Below are positions 44,747 to 53,228 of a DNA stretch of 64,000 bases, piece after piece; position 1 is the stretch's first letter, and every line of letters begins with the position of its first letter. Both the position numbers and the translations under genes were made by a program. The DNA is from Ectothiorhodospiraceae bacterium BW-2 (GTDB taxonomy: Bacteria > Pseudomonadota > Gammaproteobacteria > Thiohalomonadales > Thiohalomonadaceae). The notes beneath the pieces were generated by a model. It did not search any database. It was not told the origin of the DNA and worked only from the letters and a program-made list of their open reading frames with translations. The stretch is taken from NCBI GenBank assembly GCA_008375315.1, contig CP032507.1, positions 2,355,001 to 2,419,000 of the forward strand. The letters are read 5' to 3'.

Positions 44747-46837
44747 ATGATGAGTAGTAGTGTAACGGGGAATAAGCAACAGTTCAGTGGCCGCATCGGC
44801 ATACTTTTCATTGTACTGCTGCTGCTGTCGATGCTTATCGGCTTTACCATCTATGGTCTGGTGGCTCGCCAAGCGGGATATGACCGTGAGTATGCCACGA
44901 CCTTAGGGGAGATGCGGGTTTTATCACAGCAGATGACCACCCTAACCCAACAGGTGAGTCGTGGCCGGCCGCAAACTTTTGATAATCTGCAACAGATGCG
45001 CGAGCGTTTTAATGAGCTAGTGCGGATGTTAGAGCAAGGGAATAGTGAGAGCGGTATGCCCCCGACTGCAGACGAATTGAATCCGCGACGGCTTGAGATG
45101 AGTAGCGTTTGGAGCGAGTACAACGAACAGGTACTGCAACTGCTAGAGGCACGCGGGGTCATTATCTCCCTCAGTGAGATTGTGCGGCTGATTAACGAAT
45201 ATTCGGCAGAGTTTTTTATTAAAACCGATGCGATTGCCACACAGATGGCCAAAGGGAAGAAGTTTAGCCAGCAGGAGATCTATGTCGCGACCCGTCAGCT
45301 AATGTTAGGGCAGCGGATTATTACCAATGTCAACAAGATTTTCGATGGCGGCGAAGATGCGCTTGATGCGGCTAATAACTTCGGGCGCGATGCCGAGCTA
45401 TTTGGCCGAGTATTGAACGGTTTTTACGATGGGGATGCCGAACTAGGCATTAAACCGTTTGAGGATGAGCAGCTAGTGACCCTAGTCGATGAGACAGCCG
45501 ATATTTTCGATACAATTGGTCGGCAGGTGAACGGTATCCTAGAGCGGAGCCCAGAGATGTTACGGGTATCGCAGGCGGTGAATCGAGTGACCGAATTGAG
45601 CCAACCGCTGTTAGAACGCCTGTCGGAGCTAGAGCTCTCCCATGCTAACTATCTGGAACAGCGGCTACTTAGCCCGATGCTGGGAAATATTTTTAGTGGT
45701 TTGGCTGTGTTATGGTTAATTTTGCTCGGGATTACTTTGAAACGAGAGGCTGATCGCCGGATTGAAGAGACAGAAGCGCAGCGAATTAAGACCGAACAGG
45801 AGAATGCCCGTAATCAGGCCGCGATTTTACAGCTACTAGATGAGATGGGTGATCTGGCCGATGGTGATCTGACCGTGAATGCGACAGTGACGGAGGACAT
45901 TACCGGTGCCATCGCCGATTCGATGAACTTTACTATCGAAGCACTGCGCTCACTAGTTGAATCGATCACCTCCAGTTCGCAAGGGGTATTGCAGTCGGCG
46001 GAGCAGAGTCTGAATACCGCTAGCCGCCTAACCGAAGCGAGTCGAGTCCAGACCGAGCAGATTACTAACGCTGCCGATGCGGTACAGAATATGGCCTCCT
46101 CTATTGAAGGGGTTTCGGCGACTGCGGGGCAGTTGGCCAAAGAGTCGGAGCGCTCGGTAACTATCGCCAAGAAGGGGGCGGAGACGGTTGCCAGTACCAT
46201 CGAGGGGATGAACACCATTCGGGAACAGATTCAGGAGACCTCCAAGCGGATTAAACGACTAGGGGAGAGCTCGCAGGAGATTGGTGAGATTGTGGAGCTA
46301 ATTAACGACATCGCCGAACAGACCAATATCTTGTCGCTAAACGCCTCTATTCAGGCCGCGATGGCTGGCGATGCTGGACGCGGTTTTGCGGTGGTTGCCG
46401 ACGAAGTGCAGCGGCTAGCGGAGCGCTCTGCCGATGCGACCAAACAGATTGAAGCGTTAGTGAAGACGATTCAGACCGATACTAACGAAGCGGTGACCTC
46501 CATGGAGCGTAGTACCTCAGAGGTGGTCAGTGGTGCCGGATTGGCCCAAGATGCGGGGGCGGCACTGCAGGAGATTCAGACAGTAGCCGATACCCTAGCG
46601 CAACTTATCGGCAATATCTCTACCGCTACCGGTGAACAGGCCAAAGTGGCCGAGAGCGTCACCCACATTATGCGTCAAATTGAGGAGGTGACTCGTCAAA
46701 CGACCGAAGGAACCGAGACCACAGCGAAAGATATCGGCAAGCTAGCAGAACTAGCAGAGGAGATGAAACGCTCAGTCTCGGGCTTTAAGCTGCCACAAGA
46801 GAGCCTTGTCGATAGTGCCAGTCGTGCAGCGATCTAG
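44747..46837 (+). CDS. pilJ: Methyl-accepting chemotaxis protein PilJ
   Basis: PilJ is the receptor of the Pil-Chp system and senses pilus retraction or surface contact. A first membrane helix (about 17-40, [22 protein letters not shown]), a large periplasmic helical region with PilJ-type segments, and a second membrane helix (about 310-330, [17 protein letters not shown]) precede the cytoplasmic signalling domain. The conserved tip [25 protein letters not shown] has the typical Pil variant, and [18 protein letters not shown] follows. Length is 696 aa. ATG 44747 and 44750 are both possible starts. Confidence 0.95.
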   Translation: MMSSSVTGNKQQFSGRIGILFIVLLLLSMLIGFTIYGLVARQAGYDREYATTLGEMRVLSQQMTTLTQQVSRGRPQTFDNLQQMRERFNELVRMLEQGNSESGMPPTADELNPRRLEMSSVWSEYNEQVLQLLEARGVIISLSEIVRLINEYSAEFFIKTDAIATQMAKGKKFSQQEIYVATRQLMLGQRIITNVNKIFDGGEDALDAANNFGRDAELFGRVLNGFYDGDAELGIKPFEDEQLVTLVDETADIFDTIGRQVNGILERSPEMLRVSQAVNRVTELSQPLLERLSELELSHANYLEQRLLSPMLGNIFSGLAVLWLILLGITLKREADRRIEETEAQRIKTEQENARNQAAILQLLDEMGDLADGDLTVNATVTEDITGAIADSMNFTIEALRSLVESITSSSQGVLQSAEQSLNTASRLTEASRVQTEQITNAADAVQNMASSIEGVSATAGQLAKESERSVTIAKKGAETVASTIEGMNTIREQIQETSKRIKRLGESSQEIGEIVELINDIAEQTNILSLNASIQAAMAGDAGRGFAVVADEVQRLAERSADATKQIEALVKTIQTDTNEAVTSMERSTSEVVSGAGLAQDAGAALQEIQTVADTLAQLIGNISTATGEQAKVAESVTHIMRQIEEVTRQTTEGTETTAKDIGKLAELAEEMKRSVSGFKLPQESLVDSASRAAI

Positions 46838-46885
46838 CTGAGCACTCAACTTTGACCCAATCAGACGGCAGGTAGGGGGTAGAGC

Positions 46886-49800
46886 ATGGCTGACCCGCAA
46901 CAACAGTATGACAGCAGCACTCTGGACTGGATTAAGGCCGAAATCGCCGAAAATCTGGCGTTAGCGCGTAGGGTGCTCGAACAGCTACTAGAACAGCAGG
47001 AGGCCGCAGAGAACCTTCAAGCGCTACAAAACTGCCTGCATCAGGTCGCCGGAGCGCTGCAACTTGTCGAACTACAGGGGATAGCCACCTATGTGGCTGA
47101 ATTAGAGGCCTTTGCGGCAAGAAGTGAGCTCTACCTACAAGATGAGGCGCTCGCGGAGTTGTTGATGGAGGGGATCTTACTCATCCCCGAATATATGGAG
47201 TACATCGCCCAAGGGCGTCCCGACTCGCTCTATGCGCTACTATCGCCCCTGAATCAGCTTAGAGGGGTATTAGGAGAGCCGCCTCTCAAACGGCTTGACT
47301 ATTTTCAACCCTCGCTCTCGGTTCCGGTACCGGAGGGGTTTGCTGGATTGTTAGCCGGTAAGGAGACCGCGCGGCAAGCGGCGACCAAGCTGCTCAAATA
47401 TCTGCAAGCGGCGGTTATAGCGCTGCCGCAGGGGGAGGCGTCGAAACAGCTCGCCGTCGTGATGACCGTATTGCAAAAACTGGCCCCCTATCTGAGCCAT
47501 GAACGGATGCAGCGCTGGCTCTGGATAGCGACCGCTTTTGTCGATGGGTTGCAGAGCCAAAAAATACCGCTCGATGAGGAGAGTCTAGGCGGGATACAGA
47601 AGATCGTCGAAATGGTACAGCTACTCTCTCGACAGGGGGAGTCGGAGCAGCTACCGTGGGCTACCATCGATAAGCTCAACTACTGGCTATTGTGGAGAGT
47701 TGCGACGACCAACTCCTCTTATCCGCTACAGAGTGTGGCGGCAGAGGTCTATCACGCCTTTGCACTAGGGGGATTTTGGGGGGCTAATGATGCGGTAGCG
47801 ACGATTAACAGCGAGACCCGTCAGGCACTAGCGGACGATATTCTGGGCGAGTTAACGACCATTAAGGAGCGACTCGACCTCTGTGTTCGTACCGGTAATC
47901 GAGAAGATGAGAAGCTACAATCGCTGCTCGAACAGCTACAGAGGATGCGAGCCCCCTTGATGATTATCGAGCAGAGTGACGCGGTTAACGATCTGCAACA
48001 GGTCTGCTCTCTCCTACAGACTCTCCTTGAACAGGGGGGCGGTCTGGAGTTAATGATGGATGCTGCCACGCTGATTTTGCAGCTCGAAGCGACCCTACAG
48101 GGGTGGAGTCAGCATACCAGTGTCGCAGCAGACGAGACGGGGGGGGGCGAACTCTTCTCCTCTAGCCATAATGTCGTCATTCAACATGCGATGGAGGAGG
48201 CTCGTAGCGAGCTGCTTAAAGTACGCGCACAGCTATCGGACTATCTCGAACAAGGTGGTCAAGCCGAGTTATTGACGGAGGCGCTACAGCAGCTTGATCA
48301 GCTGCGTGGAACCTTGATTATGCTCAACTATTCGCGACTAGCGAAGTTAATTCACGCCTGCGGCCTATTTGTTCAACGAGAGCTCATTGGTGCCGATTCG
48401 TTACCACCAGCGGCGCGACTCGATATGTTTGCCGATGCGTTTATGGCTGCCGAGTACTTTTTAGATGCTTTCGTAGAGAAGAGAGTTCACCCCGCACTCA
48501 TTCTCCGAGTGGCTGAGACCTCTTTTGTCGCTCTCGGTATCGATCTTAACTCCCTAGAGCCGTTACAGCTCGCGGTTAAGGCGAGCGACGAGCTAGCCGA
48601 TGAGGGTGAGGATGAGGATGAGGGTGAAAGTGAGGATTTAGCCTGGATCGCGACCGACTATGCTGCACCGATGGCTGATGAGACGGTGCCTGGTGAAGAG
48701 GCTTCGACCGCTTCGCAACAGCCGACTGAGGCGCTAGAGGAGGAGCAGGGAGAGGAGATCGATGAGGAGATTTTAGAGATATTCATCGACGAGGCTAAGA
48801 CAGAGCTTGAGAGTATCGCCACCGAACTGCCGCATTGGCAACAGAATCCACAAAATAGCGACGCTCTTGGCTCTATTCGGCGCAGCTTCCATACCATAAA
48901 GGGGAGTGGCCGGCTGGTCGGCGCGACGAGATTAGGCGAATTTGCTTGGGCATTTGAGAAACTGCTGAACAAAATACTTGAGGGGCAGTTGGCTCCTAGC
49001 GCCACCCTTTTCGATATGCTAGAGCAGGCGTTAGAGGCGCTAGAGCAGCTAATCGCCAACTTCTCTCAACGGGAACCGATTAGCGTCGATTACCAGCTAT
49101 TGCAATCGTTTGCTCACGAGCTAGTTGATGGCATGGGGATGCCGGTTGCCGAATCGGTGGTTGACGAGCCGCCGGCAGCGGTCGTGGTGAGCAGAGCAGA
49201 CCCCTCAGCTGAAGACAGTGCTTATGATGCTGAACTGTTAGCCATCTACAGTGCCGAAACAGATACGCATCTCGATACCCTGCGCCAATTTATCGATGAT
49301 AGTCAGCGGCGGACAATTGATGAGCCGGTGATGCGAGCGATACACACCCTTAACGGCAGCTCCCGCATGGCCGGTATTGAGGCCGTGCCGGCGCTAATGG
49401 TGCCGCTAGAGGAGGTGGTGCGGCAGATGCAGTTAAGTGGTACCGATGTCTCGGTGGCGATGCGAGAGCTGTTGAGTGATGCCATCGACTATATCTTCAC
49501 GGTCAGAGAGCAGCTACTCGCGGGGGGGGATAACTACCCCTCGGTTACCTCACTACTGCAACGGCTGCAGCAGCTTAGCGAGGGTATCGGCAGAGTCGAT
49601 GGCACCCATCCTGAGCAGGGGCTAGTCTCAGTGGCCGAGCCGGTCGAAGAGTGCATGATGCCCGAGTATAGCGGGGATGATGCGGAGCTGATTGAGATCT
49701 TCTTGGTCGAGGCCGAAGAGTTAATCGATGCGAGCGAGAGTGCCCTACACCAGTGGGCTCAAAATCCACAGCAGTTGAGCTGGGCTAGAGAGCTACAGCG

Positions 49801-52516
49801 CCATCTCCACACACTAAAAGGGGGGGCGCGATTAGGGGGAATTACCCCCATGGGTGATCTAAGCCACGCGCTAGAGTCGGCCTTTGAAGCGGTGGTCGAG
49901 GGGCGGCTGCCGAGCAGTCGTGAGCTATTTGAGCTGCTACAGTTAGCGCATGATCGCCTAGTCGGAATGTTACAACAGGTAGAGCAGCGCCAAGCGGTGA
50001 CGGTTGCTAGGGCGATTATTGAGCAGCTACAGAGGCTGCAACGGGGTGAGACAGCCGTCGTCGAAGCCGCAATCGTTAAGGATGAGGAGACTCCTCCTGA
50101 GCCTAGCGTTGTTGAAGTAGCGGTGACTCCGAGTTCGCAACTCCCTTGTCATGAGGTCAACTATGACGATGAGGATGCCGATCTACTGGAGATATTTCTG
50201 GAGGAGGCCAAAGAGCTACTCGATGCGAGCGATGGAACGCTCCATCTCTGGTCGGAGCAGCCCGATAACTTTGAACTGGCACGCATTTTACAACGCCAGC
50301 TTCACACCCTCAAAGGGGGGGCGCGCCTCGCTGGCCTGAGTTCGATGGGGGAGCTCTGCTATGCGCTAGAGGCCCTGTTTGAGAGCGCTGTGCTATTAAC
50401 CCCCCCCCTGCTGGAGTCACTGACATTGGCTCAGCGTCGTTTAACGACCATGGTCGAGCAGCTAGAGGCGAAGCAGCCGGTGGTGGTGGGGGATGATCTC
50501 GTCCCACTGTTTGAGCGGCTGCGTTGCGGTGAGTCGCTACGCCTCGTCGAGCGGGAGCAGGGGGAGACTATCGTTGCGACAGAGAGCGCCCCCTCTGAAC
50601 CACCCACGACAGCCGCGAGAGATGTAGCAGCCGCAGCCGCAGCCACACCCACACCCGTATCGGAGCGAGCCACCCAAGATATTGTCCGGGTACGGGCCGA
50701 TCTACTCGATAATTTGGTCAATTTTGCCGGTGAAATGAGTATCTACCGCTCTAGGATAGAGCAGCAGATAGGCAAATTTGGTGGCCAGCTCTATGAGATG
50801 GAGCAGACAATCGAACGACTGCGGGAGCAGCTGCGCAAATTCGATATCGAAACTGAAGCGCAAATTGACGCTAAAGGGTATCGGGCAGAGGGGGAGGTCG
50901 AGAGTAACAGCGAGTTCGACCCACTCGAATTTGATCGCTTTACCACCATGCAGCAGCTATCGCGCTCCATGATGGAGTCACTGGCCGATATTCAAAATAT
51001 CGAAGATACCATGCTAGGGCTATCGCGTGATACTGAGACGCTGTTACTACAGCAGTCTCGGGTTAACTCTGAATTGCAACAGAGTTTAGTGCAGACCCGA
51101 ATGACTCCTCTAGCCGATTACGCCTCGCGTCTGCGGCGACTCGTTCGACAAGTGGCTAGCGAGTTGGGCAAAAAGGCCAACTTACTGATTCGTGGCGCCG
51201 AAGTAGAGATGGATCGCCATGTCGTTGAGCGGATTATTGCACCCTTAGAGCATCTGCTGCGCAACGCCTTAGCGCACGGCATTGAGTCACCAGAGCAGCG
51301 ACAGCAGCGGGGTAAGACTGCTGAGGGTGAAATTGCCATTATGGTCGAGCGCGAAGGGTCGGAGATTGTTATTCATGTTCGCGATGATGGGAGCGGAATT
51401 GCCATCGATAAGGTGCGACAAAAGGCGGTAGCGCGTGGCCTAATTCCGGTCAATGCCGTGTTAAGTGACGAGGAGATGCTGCAATTTATCTTCGAGTCGG
51501 GCTTCTCTACCGCCTCGGGGGTGAGTCAAGTGGCGGGGCGCGGCGTCGGTATGGATGTGGTCAATAGCGAAGTGCGTCAACTCGGTGGTGCGATTCACCT
51601 TAAATCGGTAGCGGATCAAGGGGCCACCTTTACCATTCGTCTGCCGCTTAATCTGACAGTGACTCGGGCGCTGTTAGTCGAAGTCGGTGAGAGCGTCTAT
51701 GCGCTGCCGCTGTTAAGTGTGCGTACGATTGAGCGGATCGATAATAGCGATCTACTTGAGCTTCTGAATGAAGATAAACCGATATTTGAGTGGGTAGATG
51801 GCGATTACGAAATGTTTCACCTCACCCATCTTTTAGGGGAGATGGTTCACTCGATTATCGAGAATGAGGGTAAACAGTCGTTAATCTTGGTGCAAAGTGG
51901 TGAGCATAAGGTTGCCATGATGGTTGACCGCCTAATCGGTAGCCGCGAAGTGGTGGTAAAGTCGCTAGGACTACAGTTAGGCGCACTACCGAAGATCTCC
52001 GGTGCAACGATTATGGGGGATGGGAGTGTGGTGCTGATTCTGGATGTGCCAGCGCTAATTCGCCACCGGACGCAACTCTATGAGGAGCTGCAACAGCGAG
52101 CACTGCACGAGGCGCAGGAGCAGCATCAGAGGCAGCAAAATATCGATCCGTTGGTCATGGTGGTGGATGACTCCATTACGGTGCGCAAGGTGACTGAACG
52201 CATGCTCAAGCGGCAGAATATCCGTTGTGTCACCGCGAAAGATGGGGTCGATGCGATCGCAGTGCTGGATCATACCCTGCCCGATGTGATGCTGCTTGAT
52301 ATCGAAATGCCGCGGATGGATGGTTTTGAGCTAGCGACCCATATTCGCAATAATCAGCGTTTGCGCCATATTCCAATCATCATGATCACCTCTCGTAGCG
52401 GGGATAAGCATCGCAATCGCGCCTTTGAGATCGGGGTTAACCGCTATATGACCAAACCTTACGCCGAAGCAGATCTGCTACAGGCGATTCAACAGCAGCT
52501 ACTGGTGGAGGTATAG
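46886..52516 (+). CDS. chpA: Hybrid chemosensory histidine kinase ChpA (PilL)
   Basis: ChpA is the central kinase that phosphorylates PilG and PilH. The 1876-aa protein begins with a FimL-like helical region (1-560). Four Hpt domains follow with phospho-histidines near H669 (SFHTIKGSG), H820 (IHTLNGSS), H975 (HTLKGGARLGG) and H1140 (HTLKGGARLAG). The kinase core follows: N box HLLRNALAHGIESPEQRQ near 1455, DDGSGIAIDK, GRGVGMDVV. Then come a CheW-like domain (about 1590-1740) and a C-terminal receiver with D1805 in [11 protein letters not shown]. Pseudomonas ChpA has eight phosphotransfer domains and about 2,470 residues, so this is a compact version. Acidic Asp/Glu-rich linkers separate the Hpt units. 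Confidence 0.95.
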   Translation: MADPQQQYDSSTLDWIKAEIAENLALARRVLEQLLEQQEAAENLQALQNCLHQVAGALQLVELQGIATYVAELEAFAARSELYLQDEALAELLMEGILLIPEYMEYIAQGRPDSLYALLSPLNQLRGVLGEPPLKRLDYFQPSLSVPVPEGFAGLLAGKETARQAATKLLKYLQAAVIALPQGEASKQLAVVMTVLQKLAPYLSHERMQRWLWIATAFVDGLQSQKIPLDEESLGGIQKIVEMVQLLSRQGESEQLPWATIDKLNYWLLWRVATTNSSYPLQSVAAEVYHAFALGGFWGANDAVATINSETRQALADDILGELTTIKERLDLCVRTGNREDEKLQSLLEQLQRMRAPLMIIEQSDAVNDLQQVCSLLQTLLEQGGGLELMMDAATLILQLEATLQGWSQHTSVAADETGGGELFSSSHNVVIQHAMEEARSELLKVRAQLSDYLEQGGQAELLTEALQQLDQLRGTLIMLNYSRLAKLIHACGLFVQRELIGADSLPPAARLDMFADAFMAAEYFLDAFVEKRVHPALILRVAETSFVALGIDLNSLEPLQLAVKASDELADEGEDEDEGESEDLAWIATDYAAPMADETVPGEEASTASQQPTEALEEEQGEEIDEEILEIFIDEAKTELESIATELPHWQQNPQNSDALGSIRRSFHTIKGSGRLVGATRLGEFAWAFEKLLNKILEGQLAPSATLFDMLEQALEALEQLIANFSQREPISVDYQLLQSFAHELVDGMGMPVAESVVDEPPAAVVVSRADPSAEDSAYDAELLAIYSAETDTHLDTLRQFIDDSQRRTIDEPVMRAIHTLNGSSRMAGIEAVPALMVPLEEVVRQMQLSGTDVSVAMRELLSDAIDYIFTVREQLLAGGDNYPSVTSLLQRLQQLSEGIGRVDGTHPEQGLVSVAEPVEECMMPEYSGDDAELIEIFLVEAEELIDASESALHQWAQNPQQLSWARELQRHLHTLKGGARLGGITPMGDLSHALESAFEAVVEGRLPSSRELFELLQLAHDRLVGMLQQVEQRQAVTVARAIIEQLQRLQRGETAVVEAAIVKDEETPPEPSVVEVAVTPSSQLPCHEVNYDDEDADLLEIFLEEAKELLDASDGTLHLWSEQPDNFELARILQRQLHTLKGGARLAGLSSMGELCYALEALFESAVLLTPPLLESLTLAQRRLTTMVEQLEAKQPVVVGDDLVPLFERLRCGESLRLVEREQGETIVATESAPSEPPTTAARDVAAAAAATPTPVSERATQDIVRVRADLLDNLVNFAGEMSIYRSRIEQQIGKFGGQLYEMEQTIERLREQLRKFDIETEAQIDAKGYRAEGEVESNSEFDPLEFDRFTTMQQLSRSMMESLADIQNIEDTMLGLSRDTETLLLQQSRVNSELQQSLVQTRMTPLADYASRLRRLVRQVASELGKKANLLIRGAEVEMDRHVVERIIAPLEHLLRNALAHGIESPEQRQQRGKTAEGEIAIMVEREGSEIVIHVRDDGSGIAIDKVRQKAVARGLIPVNAVLSDEEMLQFIFESGFSTASGVSQVAGRGVGMDVVNSEVRQLGGAIHLKSVADQGATFTIRLPLNLTVTRALLVEVGESVYALPLLSVRTIERIDNSDLLELLNEDKPIFEWVDGDYEMFHLTHLLGEMVHSIIENEGKQSLILVQSGEHKVAMMVDRLIGSREVVVKSLGLQLGALPKISGATIMGDGSVVLILDVPALIRHRTQLYEELQQRALHEAQEQHQRQQNIDPLVMVVDDSITVRKVTERMLKRQNIRCVTAKDGVDAIAVLDHTLPDVMLLDIEMPRMDGFELATHIRNNQRLRHIPIIMITSRSGDKHRNRAFEIGVNRYMTKPYAEADLLQAIQQQLLVEV

Positions 52517-52519
52517 CGC

Positions 52520-52996
52520 ATGGCCAATATCTATCAAGATAGCGAACGGCGCCTGCGTTGCCTCTCGCTGCCGGTTGCCCTCTCGGAGCCATTGATTGTC
52601 CCTAACGCCGCCGTGGCGGAGATTCTGCCCTACAGTGAACCGGAGAGGATGCGTGACCCCCCAAAGTGGCTACTCGGTCTCTACCATTGGCGTGGCCACT
52701 CGATGCCGCTGATAACCTTGCAACCGCTGTTGGAGCGACAAAAGGTGCCATCGCCGCGACAACATCGCCGAATTGCGGTGATGAATCAGCTCTGTGCCGA
52801 CTCCCGACGCCCCTTTTATGGGATTGCGCTCGATGAGGTGCCGCACCAGTTGACTATCGGTAGCACCACCTTGAGCGCCCGTGGCGAAGTGTTACAAAAT
52901 CAGCCACTGCTGCAACGGGTGAGCTACCTTGGGATCCCCTATGCCATTCCCAATTTAGAGTACTATGAGGCGTTGGCGAACAAGCTAACCCTCTAG
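52520..52996 (+). CDS. chpC: CheW-like protein, ChpC type
   Basis: A 158-aa single CheW-fold protein directly after chpA (3-nt gap). It has LIVPNAAVAEILPYSEPERM near 26, KWLLGLYHWRGHSMPLITLQPLL near 50 and a C-terminal LGIPYAIPNLEYYEAL. In Pseudomonas the gene in this place, chpC, links further receptors to ChpA. The same role is inferred. The pilK and chpB genes found in that cluster are missing here. Confidence 0.85.
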   Translation: MANIYQDSERRLRCLSLPVALSEPLIVPNAAVAEILPYSEPERMRDPPKWLLGLYHWRGHSMPLITLQPLLERQKVPSPRQHRRIAVMNQLCADSRRPFYGIALDEVPHQLTIGSTTLSARGEVLQNQPLLQRVSYLGIPYAIPNLEYYEALANKLTL

Positions 52997-53228
52997 TGGG
53001 TGTGAATTAGCGCCGCTTTTAACCAATAAACTGTTTGGAAATAGCCGCGAGTGGGGTATAGTTTTGCCCAAACTGTTGTCGTGCTCTCTTAGTGGTTGTC
53101 GATTTTGCTAGGAGGTGCGGGTTGGGTAGTTGGTGCCATTATACTCTGCAAGATCGCAACAGAGGACTTAATGACATTAGGAAGAGTAAACAGACAAGAC
53201 TCTGTGCAAAGCGTTTTAAGGAAAGAGG

